From Wurfbainia villosa (taxonomy: Eukaryota > Streptophyta > Magnoliopsida > Zingiberales > Zingiberaceae), in NCBI GenBank assembly GCA_025175895.1, contig CM046000.1:99432753-99496752 (forward strand): a DNA stretch of 64,000 nucleotides. The letters run 5' to 3'. Below, piece by piece: positions 1 to 10,389 of the stretch (positions are counted from its first letter, which is position 1; the number at the start of each line of letters is the position of its first letter). The translations under genes were made by a program, and so were the position numbers. The notes under the pieces were generated by a model. The model was not told the origin of the DNA, made no database searches, and saw only the letters and a program-made list of their open reading frames with translations.

Positions 1-661
1 ATGGTAGTCGACAGGTGGCTATGACAGTCGACTGTTAGATAAGGGCAGTCGATTGGTCGGGTCGAATCTAACATGGATTAGTTATTGTTAGACAACGGTA
101 CTATGGGCAGTCGAGTGGAGCCTTTTGGCAGTCGACTATTAGACAGAAATCCAACCCGAGTGAAGCCTTTAAATGCAAGTTGTGGGAGGAGAAGGAGCCA
201 GTTCTTGAGCATTTGGGAGGGATTTTGCTGCTGCATTTTAGACCTTCCAAGGTGTTCAAAGCAACCAAATCAACAAGCAATTAAAAGCATTCTCTTGTAA
301 AGTTTTCTTTGCATTTCTTTTATTTTTTTTTATATTTGGTTGTATTGTTGTGTTCCTTCATTGTAAAGCTCATTGTAAGATATTTTCTCCACCTTCGGTG
401 TGTTGCCGAGAATGAGACAAGGTTTAGTGGAGTAGACACTAAAGTTTGGCCGCGAAGTAGAAATCGTAGGTTTTAAACCACATAAAATCTCGTGTTATAT
501 TTGTGATTGTGTTTTTGTTTTTGTTTTATGCTATTTATTTTTGTATATTCCACTGCACATTAACAAGTTTTGTAGAAGAGCACGATTGAAGCACGAAATC
601 GAGAAATCACTATTCACACACACACCCCCCCCCTCTCTAGCACATCCAACGATCCTCAACA
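1..661 (+). mobile_element. 3' part of a Sirevirus-like LTR, cut by window edge
   Basis: The stretch resembles the right part of the other LTRs in the window. An exact CAGTCGACTG palindrome lies at 25-34 with degenerate copies nearby, followed by an A/T-rich transcribed region, the phrase TTTTCTCCACCTTCGG near 385, a poly-C tract near 625-633 and a terminal CAACA ending at 661. No initiator-Met primer site follows, so this is a 3' LTR or a solo LTR of a plus-strand element that starts outside the window. The open reading frame at 85-300 inside it is judged accidental. The end is inferred from the CA terminus and from comparison with 25842 and 59180. Confidence 0.65.
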
Positions 662-919
662 ATATATATGTAGTGGATTTCTGATGTTTATCCATGGGTT
701 AGTTATATCACTATGGAAGTCATACATGGAAGTAAAGAAAAGAACTCTAAAAGTATAATCTCCAAAAAGAGGTACGCGGTGTCTACAATCAAATTTTAAT
801 TTTCTTTATGAAGTGCGGTGCAAGTGATAGAATTATAGAAGTAGTAGCACAACATATTTATTTGAAGTCATAAAGACAAACACAGTTACTCTTTGGCATT
901 AAGGAGGGGAGGATATAGT
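662..919. other. unassigned spacer
   Basis: I see no gene or recognisable repeat here. It is flanked by the LTR end at 661 and the minus-strand reading frame at 920-1228. Confidence 0.5.
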
Positions 920-1228
920 CTAAAAAGGGAAGTTAAGGAGCCTCTCGGATGATTTTTTTTCTTCTGTTGGGATAGCTGGGGATGGAGTGACCAGAGGAGG
1001 CATTTGAGAGAGGTGGCACCTTAGGAGAGTTTTGTATGCTTCACTAGCCCTTGCCAGGTTACATTGAGTAACCACCAATTCTTGACATAAAGAGTAGGTA
1101 CGAGTAGATGTAGAATGCAATCGAGAGCGTAAACTCTCCATTATTTCCTCTAATTCTGTTATACGCCACTGATCAGGATTTGGGTGATCCACAGGAAACC
1201 CCTCCCTCGGTAAAGAATTATCAACCAT
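920..1228 (-). CDS. hypothetical 102-aa protein with its own TATA box
   Basis: I do not recognise this protein. It is a 102-residue minus-strand frame. The middle part (about residues 20-60) is rich in Glu, Leu and Arg and could form a short helix, beginning near the motif ITELEEIMESLRSRL. The start is the first ATG (1226-1228). It lies about 70 bp downstream of a TATAAATA box at 1297-1304, with a CT-rich leader between, which is a sensible promoter layout. The neighbourhood is transposon debris, so it may be the first ORF of a decayed element rather than a host gene. It could also be a chance frame; the leader and promoter arrangement is the only support. Confidence 0.35.
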   Translation of the reverse strand: MVDNSLPREGFPVDHPNPDQWRITELEEIMESLRSRLHSTSTRTYSLCQELVVTQCNLARASEAYKTLLRCHLSQMPPLVTPSPAIPTEEKKSSERLLNFPF

Positions 1229-1296
1229 GTATTAAGGGGTGTTTAGGGAGACAGAGAGGAGACAAAATATGAGAGTAGAGGGTCAGAGAGAAGGGT

Positions 1297-1304
1297 TATT
1301 TATA
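1297..1304 (-). promoter_or_regulatory. TATA box upstream of the 102-aa frame
   Basis: TATAAATA on the minus strand, followed by a pyrimidine-rich stretch and then the ATG at 1226-1228. A start site near 1270 would be expected. This is inferred from motif and spacing alone. Confidence 0.4.
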
Positions 1305-1699
1305 AAGTAGGAAGAGGTGTTAATCTGGGTTCTTGGGAAGAGGTGCAGTAAAAGTTGACGAGGCGGATAAAGAATGCTTAGAAGAGTAGGCAGTTTGGCG
1401 GGGGTATTCAAAGAGCATCATACATTAAAGAGGAAGGTGAAAGAGCATGCTAATTAATGGTTGGTGTATTCGAGGAATGCAATTTAGATATAATTGGGAA
1501 GCCAAAAGCGAAAGACATAGAATTCTACAAGGGTTCATATGAGGCAACTCTTGTGCATAACAAAATAATAATAATCGTTAGCTCGTTAAGATCTTTGAGA
1601 ATAATTATCATATCAATCGACTGATACTGGAAGGAGGAGAGACTGACACACTTAGCATATAAAGATACTGTTATCATATTAGATTAGAACACCATCCAT
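1305..1699. other. unassigned spacer
   Basis: No gene, repeat or mobile-element terminus is recognisable in this stretch upstream of the minus-strand TATA box. Confidence 0.4.
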
Positions 1700-2235
1700 T
1701 CTTTCTTAAGAAATAAAAAATAGATTACAAGTCGAAGGCTTTTGCTGGATATCTTGCTATAGCAGCCTCGACACTTAGAAAATTATCATCCTTTCCCGGG
1801 GGAGGATATCCTCTATCATTAAAATGTTGAGTGGCTCCTTCAAAACCCATTATGAAGATGTCAGCAACTTTGGAGCCAAATTTTCTATCATTTCTTGCTT
1901 TCTCACTTTCCAATGGGCTTCTTCAGTGGATATTTGGGTGGTGAGAGCAGTTTTAAGCTCGTCTCTTTCTTTGAAGATGGCTAATGTTTTTTGACTGAAG
2001 AAATCTGTATTGTTAGTGCATTCCAACTACAATGATTGTACCCAATTTGTTGCCTCTAAAAGGTCCCCTGAGACTTCAAAAACAACAGAAGAGAGGTAAT
2101 TCAGTTGAGTTCGAACAGAATCATGCATTGCTTTGAGTTTCGGTGGAAGACAGTGCTTGTGTCAATGCAGCGAGGAATTCTGCCCATCTAGCCTGATTCT
2201 CTTGAAGTTAAATTTTACATTCTTCTAGTTCTCTG
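1700..2235 (-). pseudogene. decayed coding fragment of unknown element
   Basis: Read on the minus strand this stretch gives protein-like sequence in two frames. About 35 codons around 1860-1990 are rich in Lys and Glu. After a frame change, 1725-1913 reads as a 62-residue segment ending in a normal stop, with the motifs IFIMGFEGATQHF and SVEAAIARYP. The frame break near 1890-1915 argues for a pseudogene. The style is that of the C-terminal part of a retrotransposon structural protein, but I do not recognise the family. It lies upstream of the 102-aa minus-strand frame and could belong to the same decayed element. Confidence 0.3.
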
Positions 2236-2239
2236 GCTA

Positions 2240-2583
2240 GATGCTAGTGCTAACACTCCCCAAATTGATGAACTTATGGATGAAAATCTTTGAAAGCACA
2301 AGTGAATGATCTCAAGTGCACACTTGAGAAATTTAATTCTAGCTCTCAGACCTTGAATATGATATTAGGATCACAACTAGCTATATATAACAAAGCTGGG
2401 ATAGGTTATAGACTTAAACAGCAAGAATTTAGCTTCATTTCATTATTTTCTAGAAATTCTGGTAAGAAGACTAAGACAACTAAGGCTTGGATTCCTAGAA
2501 AATATGTCTTGGAAGCTAATGGACCCAATATTTGGGTCCCAAAATCCTTATCTTTCGTGTCTAGCAGGCATCAATCAAGGGGG
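2240..2583 (+). pseudogene. gag: gag C-terminal fragment of element F
   Basis: This is the end of the copia structural polyprotein, after the zinc knuckle. The segment from 2290 contains the motif YNKAGIGYRLKQQEF followed by IWVPKS. The same motif (YNKAGIGYRPKE) occurs in the gag of element A and, as YNKARIGYRPKE, in B. An in-frame stop sits at about 2290, just before the part that stays open. The N-terminal gag domain and the CCHC knuckle are absent. The frame is interrupted at 2583 by the solo LTR and resumes as protease after 5402. Confidence 0.7.
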
Positions 2584-3765
2584 TGTTAGTTATATATGAG
2601 AGGTGTCCTAAGGCAATCGTCTTATGATTGTACCATTTATTTGATAAATGAAGATTCACTATTTGAGTGTACATGTTTTCATGTATTTGATTGGATCTTA
2701 AACTCATTTCTTGAATGTTCGCAATATGATTCACAGCATAAGAGAATTTGTGATTGGATCACAACTAGTGAGTATCTCTACATGTGTAATTGTGATGTAT
2801 TAAAATTATCCCTAGTCGATGAATTGATGCATTCGGACGCTATCAATTTTGTTGAGACTAGCACGAGTTATACTCTTTGGTTTATCTAAGCATCTATTTC
2901 TCACTGGATGGAGACATTGGGATGCCCGGAGTTAACCGTGAATGCTAGTTATGGTAACTAGTTCATTGGAGTGACTAGTTGTAAGACTTCATATGGTTCT
3001 CTGCATATACAGATATGTCAATGAAGTCCTTACTGTAGCTTAAGTGTGATGTTTCTTCGACTTGCGATATTCGAGTCATCTTGGCCACGTAGACTTATGC
3101 TTTGACATCTTAAGCAAGCATCTCTGAGGAGATGTGAACCCGGGATGATTGGGTATAAGTCGAAGTGGCCGAAGGTGTTAGTTATATATGAGAGGTGTCC
3201 TAAGGCAATCGTCTTATGATTGTACCATTTATTTGATAAATGAAGATTCACTATTTGAGTGTACATGTTTTCATGTATTTGATTGGATCTTAAACTCATT
3301 TCTTGAATGTTCGCAATATGATTCACAGCATAAGAGAATTTGTGATTGGATCACAACTAGTGAGTATCTCTACATGTGTAATTGTGATGTATTAAAATTA
3401 TCCCTAGTCGATGAATTGATGCATTCGGACGCTATCAATTTTGTTGAGACTAGCACGAGTTATACTCTTTGGTTTATCTAAGCATCTATTTCTCACTGGA
3501 TGGAGACATTGGGATGTCCGGAGTTAACCGTGAATGCTAGTTATGGTAACTAGTTCATTGGAGTGACTAGCTGTAAGACTTCATATGGTTCTCTGCATAT
3601 ACAGATATGTCAATGAAGTCCTTACTGTAGCTTAAGTGTGATGTTTCTTCGACTTGCGATATTCGAGTCATCTTGGCCACGTAGACTTATGCTTTGACAT
3701 CTTAAGCAAGCATCTCTGAGGAGATGTGAACCCGGGATGATTGGGTATAAGTCGAAGTGGCCGAA
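2582..3765 (+). repeat. 592-bp tandem direct duplication
   Basis: Positions 2582-3173 are repeated at 3174-3765. I find only two differences by eye (C/T near 2925 versus 3517, and T/C near 2971 versus 3563). The break points share the 6-bp word GGTGTT, which also begins the sequence after the second copy (3766). This suggests slippage or unequal exchange through microhomology after the LTR inserted. Both copies contain the same 97-codon open frame, which is a by-product of the duplication and not evidence of a gene. Confidence 0.9.
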
Positions 3766-4586
3766 GGTGTTTGAATAACCTACAGAAGATTCACCACTCC
3801 TTGCGAGGAGATGTATACCCTATGGCCTCTCGTCGGATTGTTACTAAAGTTTTTGGCCAAAGCATTACATGTTTAGAGTATGATACTCTTGAATATGTGT
3901 GCAGTAACTAGAATCCGTAGGACGAGAAAGTAATACTTAGGCTAGGTGTGACATAGTCAACCTAGTGGGGACTGACACAATAGACCATGTCCTAAACCAA
4001 GTGGGTATAAGATGAGTGAAGGGAACGGGGCAAGTTATCATTGTAGTTGCTGAAAGGTTTTAGAAGATGTTCTAGGATCAACTATTGATTTTTTGGTTAA
4101 TTGGGGATCATGATGTACTATTAGGTGTCACTTATGATCGTTCTATAATTAATAGTTAATTATAGATGACCAACATAAACTGGGAACCTATTTGGTCACA
4201 CGCACTACGAGTATTATCCGAAGGATTTAAAATGAGTTTGAGAATGGGATTCTCAGATCGAGAGAGACTTGGTTTGGTTGGATTAAACAAGGAGCGAATA
4301 TGAAGTTGTTTCAGTCGCATCGGAAGCATGGATGGGTTGAGTCTTTTGAAGACATGATGGATGAACCAAATTGATTTGGTTCTAATCCAATGGTGGAAAA
4401 TAAACCAAAGGGGTTTGGTTTGATTTAAACGAATGAACCAAAATTGGTTTGATTTATTGTAACTTAAAATAGACCAACACGGTTTAGTTTATTTTAACTT
4501 AAATTAATGGAGTGGGTTAACGGTTTTTGATTGTGAACTAATAACCTTTAAGAAAAGGTTTCTTAATGGTTAAGAAACACGTTCTC

Positions 4587-4594
4587 TATAAATA
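4587..4594 (+). promoter_or_regulatory. TATA box of the solo LTR
   Basis: TATAAATA preceded by TTCTC and followed about 27 bp later by the start of a GC-richer, CT-rich leader. This marks the U3/R boundary at about 4620. Confidence 0.55.
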
Positions 4595-4979
4595 AAAGGG
4601 TTGTGACAAATTTCGCAGAGTTAAGGTTTGTGAAACCTTAGCCACCTTCCTCTTCTCCTCTTCTTGCTTATGCGCCACCCACTCTTGGAGTTTCCGCCAC
4701 CCAAGTTTGGTTGCCCCTCCTCCAGACACCGGCCAGCCACCAGCCACCATCCGCCGACCATTTTCCGGCCAGCAGCCCAACCGTCGTCCCTTGCAGCCGC
4801 CGGCCACCTTACTGCAGCCGGCCAACTTGTTTGCTCGACAACTCCTCCACTGCCCACCTCCTTTTGGATAGCCTTTTGTCCATTGTGAGGAGAGCTTGTT
4901 TGGCTGGCGTTTGGAACTCCGGCAGCGAGCTCTTTTTCGGAGATTAGATTTCCAGCAATCCTCTTCAGTGGAGGACAAA

Positions 4980-5121
4980 GGGTTTTGTCAATTGTTGACA
5001 AAACCCTTCCGAGAAAACAAGTTCATGGAACTTGTTTTGTGATCGTCTCTCTGATCACAATGTCTTCGACGCGAGACTAGTATCTCTCATGAAGATGGGG
5101 CTCATAGCTTAATGAAGCTAT
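4980..5121 (+). other. row of four perfect stem-loops in the LTR leader
   Basis: Four stem-loops follow one another downstream of the predicted transcription start. Stem 4980-4991/4995-5006 has 12 bp and a 3-nt loop. Stem 5014-5024/5028-5038 has 11 bp and loop ATG. Stem 5038-5044/5053-5059 has 7 bp and an 8-nt loop. Stem 5104-5110/5115-5121 has 7 bp and loop AATG. All pairings are perfect. In the RNA they would form a structured 5' leader; in DNA they are inverted repeats. A role in packaging, dimerisation, translation or termination is possible, but nothing in the sequence decides between them. Confidence 0.6.
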
Positions 5122-5401
5122 CCCGATGATACTCAGCGTGGACTCGGATAGAGGCGAAACTTGCGAGGCTCACTAAGGTTGATACCATTTCCGCTACACG
5201 TAATTTGTCAGGTATACCTAGTATAATTTTCCTTTATTGCAAAATTTAAATATGCAATTATGTCTACATTGTTGTATCCTGCATGCGTGTAGTGTGTGTG
5301 TTGTAATAAATAGTTTATTACCCATTTTATTTTCTTCCATTGTGCATGTTTACGAAACATGTTCGAACATACGCCCATGTCGGTACCCCGGAAACCCAAT
5401 A

Positions 5402-6686
5402 GGAGGAGTGTCCATCAACCTAGTTTGTAGATACTGGATGCTCCAAACACATGACCGAGGACCTATCATTATTTTCCTCCCTACAGAATAAGAGCAGAGG
5501 TACTGTTTCGTTTGGTTATAGTGGTAGGTTAAAGGTTATAGGAGTAGGTGACATTTGTATCTTTGAATGCCTTAAGATTAGAAATGTTCTCCTTGTTAAA
5601 GACATGTCTTTCAATCTGTTAAGTGTTAGTCAGTTGTGTGATGTTGGATATAGAGTTGAATTCAATTCAACTCAATGTCTAGTTAAACACAATATTTTAA
5701 ATGTTACTGTGTTAGTAGGAGATAGAAAGGAAAATATATATCATGTGTATTTTGATAATGCTACTAATGTATCTGCCAAGTGTCTTATGTCTAGAACAGA
5801 TGAACCCTGGCTGTGGCGTAAGAGGCTCGCACATGTCAACTTGAAGAATTTAATAAGACTATCTGGAAAGGAACTAGTGAGGGGGTTGTCACTGCTGAAG
5901 TTTCAGAAAGACATGCTATGTGATGCCTATCAGAAAGGTAAGCAAAAAAGGGCATCACACAAGTCCAAAAATATTGTAAGTACCTCTACTACTTTGGATT
6001 TATTACAACTAGACCTTTTTGATTGTAGCACTATTAAATCACTTAATAGTAGTAGATATTGTTTGGTTATCATTGATGATTACACTAGATATGCTTGGAC
6101 CTTTTTCTTAAAACATAAGGATGAAACAATAGAGATTTTTATTTCTTTTAGTAGAAGAGTTGAGGACTATTGTTCAGAAAGGGGGTGTAAACATGAGTTT
6201 TTTGTTCCAAGAACACCTCCACAAAATGGTGTTGTGGAAAGGAAGAACCAGACCTTACAAGAAGCAGCTAGAAGCATGCTCAATGAGTATGCTCTTCTAA
6301 GCTACTTGTGGGTCGAAGCCATAAGCACATCCTGTTATGTTCAGAATAGGGTTTTGATACATAGGTTTCTAGGAAAAATATCACATGAACTATGGTTTGG
6401 AAAGCCACCTATAGTCAAGCATCTGAGGGTGTTTGGTTGTAAGGTGTTCATTCTAAATGCCAAAGATCATTTAGGTAAGTTCACTGCTAAAGCTGATGAA
6501 GGTATCCTTATAGGGTATTCTTCTATTAGCAAGGCATATAGAGTATACAACAAGAGGTCAAAATTGGTAGAAGAGTCACAAAATGTTGTATTTGAAGAGA
6601 ATGAAAAATCTGGTGACACTCGGGATAGTGATGAGGAAATCAAGTTTGGACTGGAGAAACTAGATTACATGAAAACACTGAAGTAG
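5402..6686 (+). pseudogene. pol: protease-integrase part of element F pol, defective integrase
   Basis: After the solo LTR the polyprotein resumes with the aspartic protease active site DTG at 5430-5438, followed by CSKHMT and the core LLSVSQLCD near 5616. The integrase zinc-binding region follows (5817-5936), where the last expected Cys of CDAC reads as Tyr. The first catalytic Asp lies in QLDLFDC (about 6006), and the third acidic residue in NGVVERKN (6227-6250). The stretch that should carry the second catalytic Asp (the SDHGGEF type seen in B) is deleted: about 24 codons are missing in frame near 6162-6167 compared with A and B. The frame stops at 6684-6686. This integrase cannot have been active. 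Confidence 0.85.
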
Positions 6687-8434
6687 GGGGAGTTAAGATT
6701 GAGTCTGATGAAGAAAAGTCTAGGTTACAAGAGTCATTACTTGAAGATGTATCAAACGACCAAGTACTTGAAACATCTCAAGCACCAAGTTCCATTAGGA
6801 CAATTAGCAGTCGTCTCCAAGATTAGATTATTGGAGAACTTCAACAAGGGGTGAGGACCAGATCATCCTTTAAGAATGAAGGAGTTGAAGTTGCACTAAT
6901 TTCTAAAATTGAACCAAGGGTTGTAGAAGAAGCCTTGCTTGATCCTGATTGGATCTTAGCAATGCAAGATGAGCTAGGACAATTTGAAAGAAGCCAAGTA
7001 TGAGACTTAGTTCCGAGATCGAAAAAAGTCTCTATAATTGGTACCAAATGGGTGTTTAAAAATAAGATGAATCATAAGGGAGAGATAATAAGAAATAAGG
7101 CAAGGTTAGTTGCCAAAGGATATAATCAGGTTGAGGGATTAGATTATGAAGAGACTTATGCCCTAGTAGCCCGACTAGAGTCCATAAGGCTTATACTAGC
7201 TTTTGCTGCATACAAAGTCTTCAAACTTTATCAAATGGATGTGAAGTCTGTCTTTTTAAATGGGGTAATTAAGGAAGAGATATATGTTGAACAACCACCG
7301 GAGTTTGAATGTATAGATTTTCCAGACCACGTGTACAAACTAAAAAAGGCTCTTTATGGGTTGAAACAAGCACCTCGGGCTTGGTATGAAAGGCTACCCA
7401 CATTCCTTGTAGAGAAAGGTTTAAGAAGAGGTCAGATAGATCCCACACTATTTATGAAAAGAGATGGTAAAAACATTTTTGTGGCCCAAGTTTATGTTGA
7501 TGACATAATCTGTGGCTCAAATAATAAGGATTATCTGAATGAATTTATAAAACACATGGAGAATGAGTTTGAGATGAGTCTAGTGGAAGAGCTAACTTTC
7601 TTTCTTGGACTCGATATCAAACAAACAAAGGAGGGAATATATGTCCATCAGTTTAGGTATGCCATGAATCTACTAAAGAAATTTAACATGGAGAATTCAA
7701 AGGAGATATCTACTCCCATGGCACAAAATACAAATCTAGGAAGTGACGAAGGAGGAAAATCTATGGATCTAAAATATTATAGAAGTATGATAGGTAGTCT
7801 ACTTTATCTCACAGCAAGTCGGCCTGATATATTATATGTTGTGGGTGTGTGTGCTAGGTATCAGTCATGTGCCAAGGAGTCTCATTTAAGTGTTGGGAAA
7901 AGAATAATGAGATATCTTAAAGGCACTATTAAGATTGGCTTGTGGTACCCTCACACTGAATCATTTGATTTGGTTGGATATACTGACTCTAACTATGCTG
8001 AGTGCAAGTTAGATAGGAAGAGTACGAGTGGGGGATACTAGTTCCTAGGTTCTTCACTAGTGAGTTGGTTGAGTCGGAAACAACATTGTATTACTCTCTC
8101 CACCACCGAGGCTGAGTACATAGCCATGGGGGAGAGTGTATCATAGTTGTTGTGGATGACTCACACGTTGGAGGACTATGGGTTGTCGTACAAAAATGTT
8201 CAAGTGTTGTGTGATAACATGAGCACTATTAATTTGACAAAGAATCCTATCCACCACTCTAGGACTAAGCACATTGAAGTGAGACATCACTTCATTAGAG
8301 ATCATGTAGCTAGGGGAGATGTTATACTCGGTTATGTTGAGTTAAAATCTAACCTGGCTGATATCTTCACTAAACCACTCCTTGAAAAGAAATTTAGTCA
8401 CTTGAGAAGGGAATTAGGCATGTGTGTTACTTAG
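6687..8434 (+). pseudogene. pol: reverse transcriptase-RNase H part of element F pol
   Basis: Coding similarity continues past the 6686 stop through a frameshifted linker. The reverse transcriptase begins near 6880 (ALLDPDWILAMQ motif near 6930) and runs to about 7700, with the catalytic box YVDD at about 7493-7504. RNase H follows with KLDRKSTSGG near 8010, STTEAEY near 8100, and its C-terminal part at 8147-8434 containing HHSRTKHIEVRHHFIRDH. In-frame stops lie at 7001-7003 (TGA where the family has Trp), 8039-8041 (TAG for Gln) and 8144-8146 (TAG for Gln). All three are explained by single C-to-T changes on one strand or the other. The final stop at about 8434 is probably the natural end. 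Confidence 0.88.
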
Positions 8435-9821
8435 TGAATAATAAATCTTCCATGATCATAAGGACGAACTCACCATAACAAGAAGAAATGGGAAATCTGG
8501 ATACCTTGGGATGCATCTCACACAAACTATAGGTTTAACAAAAATGATTTTTGTATTGCTAGTTGGTGGGGTGAGATGTTTAGGTATGACTAACTTATCC
8601 GAAATGCTTATTGCATCTTTTGGGTAAGGAGGTTGTTGAGACAATGATCATTAATTTGACCAATTATGGGGATGACCAATGCATAATTCATGTGCACTTG
8701 GTCCGAAGATCATTATTGGACATTCCAACCAAGTAAAATTAGTTGGATTCCTTAAGATACTTACAAACCTAAGGATAATCTCTTGGCATGGTTTAGAAAT
8801 ATGTTCATTTAATCATGGTGAATTCTATCTAGTGATAGGAATCACAAGTGGAGATGTTGATGTTAGTAGGTTAAAGCACTAAAAGTACTTAATGGAAATT
8901 CATTTTCAAAAATTTTGAGGATTGTACCAATCGAGAGAAATCTTAGGTATTTCTATTTACACATATTTTTCATTGTAAGAATATGATGTACGAATTATAT
9001 ATGAAAAACCTCAAGATTTATTGAATTTTTTGGAATTTAGTATGAGTTTCTGAAGTTCAGTCTGAAAAACTGCATAGTTTCACTTATCAGTGAACAGTCG
9101 AGTCGGCGAATCAACTGGGCTTTGTTTAAGACCGAACAGATTTGAGTTGGTCTCGACTAAGAGCTCGACTAATCTTCTAGTCAAGGCACAGCCTCAACTG
9201 ATACCCTTATTGGCCTTGTTGCATAGTTCACAGAGTCGAGTGGAACTCGACTAGTGGCTCTATTGCTCGTGTCGCAGTCTCACAAAGTCGAGTGGAACTC
9301 AACCAGCGGCTCGATTGCTTGTGTCGCAGTCTCACAGATTCGAGTGGACCTCGATTGGGCACTCGACTAAATGCCTCCAGAAGCAAGTAGGCCTCGACCA
9401 GAGGCTCGACTGGACTAGATTGATCAGTTTAGGTTGGTTTACCACCTATAATGCTAGAGAATGCTTAACACGGGTAAACTTACAGTAAGAATGAATAGAA
9501 AAGGGAGGTGATTTCAAAACTTAAAACTAACAATGTATATAGCATTGAGGGGGAGGAGTTTAAGTGTGTAAGTATTTATAACCTTGATTGTTATCTAATT
9601 TACCAATATTTTTGATGTACGGTAATCTGATTTAATATCTTTGATTACAAAATCCTTTTCAGTGTTTGCCAAAGGGGGATGAAATGTTTATAGTTTATGT
9701 TAATATTCTATTTTTTCTGTTAATCTAATTTATCTAATGTATCTAATTGTGGTCAATCAAGTGAGTAGAGTTACCTAAACTTAAGTAAAGTGACCTAAAC
9801 TTAAACGGGTTGTCAAACATC
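8435..9821 (+). other. 3' untranslated region of element F
   Basis: A 1.4-kb non-coding tail lies between RNase H and the polypurine tract. Between about 9225 and 9360 a unit of about 60 bp containing GTCGAGTGGA and CTCGA words is repeated three times imperfectly. Besides the true polypurine tract, there are purine runs at 9547-9558 and 9671-9679. No accessory reading frame is visible. Confidence 0.6.
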
Positions 9822-9835
9822 AAAAAGGGGGAGAA
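9822..9835 (+). other. polypurine tract of element F
   Basis: AAAAAGGGGGAGAA lies directly before the LTR start TGTTGG at 9836, the expected place for plus-strand DNA priming. It fixes the boundary of the 3' LTR. Confidence 0.85.
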
Positions 9836-9907
9836 TGTTGGAGTTGAATGCTCCACGTTATGTTTTGGTATTTGACAAAGGTTTAAGTAGTGTGAGAAAT
9901 CCAAGGG

Positions 9908-10240
9908 TGAACCTTAGTGAAAAGTCCAAGAAGGGTAATTCCTTGGTAGCTGGAAAATTCCTTGTGGGTGTGGCAAGGTGAAAAGTCCAAGAAGGGTAAT
10001 TCCTTGGCAGCTGAAAAATTCCTTACAGGAGTGGCAAGGTAAAAAGTCCAAGAAGGGTAAATTCTTGGCAGCTGAAAAATTCCTTGCAGGAGTGGCAAGG
10101 TGAAAAGTCCAAGAAGGGTAATTTCTTGACAGTTGGGAAAGTCTTTGCAGGAGTGGCAAGGTGAAAAGTCCAATTCCTTGACAGTTGGGAAAGTCTTTGC
10201 GAGAGTGGCAAGGTGAAAAGTCCAAGAATGGCTGATGGCG
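9908..10240 (+). repeat. U3 minisatellite of AAGTCCAAG...CTTGGCA units
   Basis: About five imperfect copies of a unit of about 60 bp. Each contains AAAAGTCCAAGAAGGG, then CCTTGGCAGCTG, then GGAGTGGCAAGG. The CCAAG and CTTGG words of each unit are inverted to each other and can pair. Related arrays occur in the LTRs of A, D and E and in the solo LTR at 24239. Confidence 0.8.
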
Positions 10241-10389
10241 GGGGTCTTGGCAAGTAAAGAGTCTTTGGGTAGAGTCTTTACTAGGCGTGGTTCAGTCTTA
10301 GAGTTGACTGAACCAGTGGGTCTAAAGGACCACAATGAGTTAACACCTCAATTGTTGTCCTTACTGCACTTATCGGGCATAGAAAGTTG

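Larger units (their letters stand above)
2584..5401 (+). mobile_element. solo LTR (plus) inserted in element F
   Basis: A 2.8-kb block interrupts F exactly between gag and protease. It starts TGTTAG and ends CCAATA, one C-to-T change from the CCAACA expected as its inverted end. The flanks GGGGG (2579-2583) and GGAGG (5402-5406) fit a 5-bp target duplication with one mismatch. It contains a TATA box at 4587-4594, so its orientation is plus. No primer site, coding region or second LTR is present, so it is a solo LTR left by LTR-LTR recombination. Small frames in the 4590-5000 leader are GC-rich and not convincing genes. About 592 bp of its length is a later duplication. Confidence 0.65.

Noticed and set aside
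2596..3481. Two identical 97-codon frames
   Set aside because: Identity is due to the recent tandem duplication, not to selection. They sit in U3 of a solo LTR and match no known protein.
4586..5001. GC-rich overlapping frames on both strands
   Set aside because: Low-complexity Pro/Ser or Trp/Gly-rich translations of an LTR leader.
9883..10335. Three long overlapping minus-strand frames
   Set aside because: They arise from the minisatellite: the unit is repeated and lacks stops in several frames. The peptides are repeats of the same words with no protein family.
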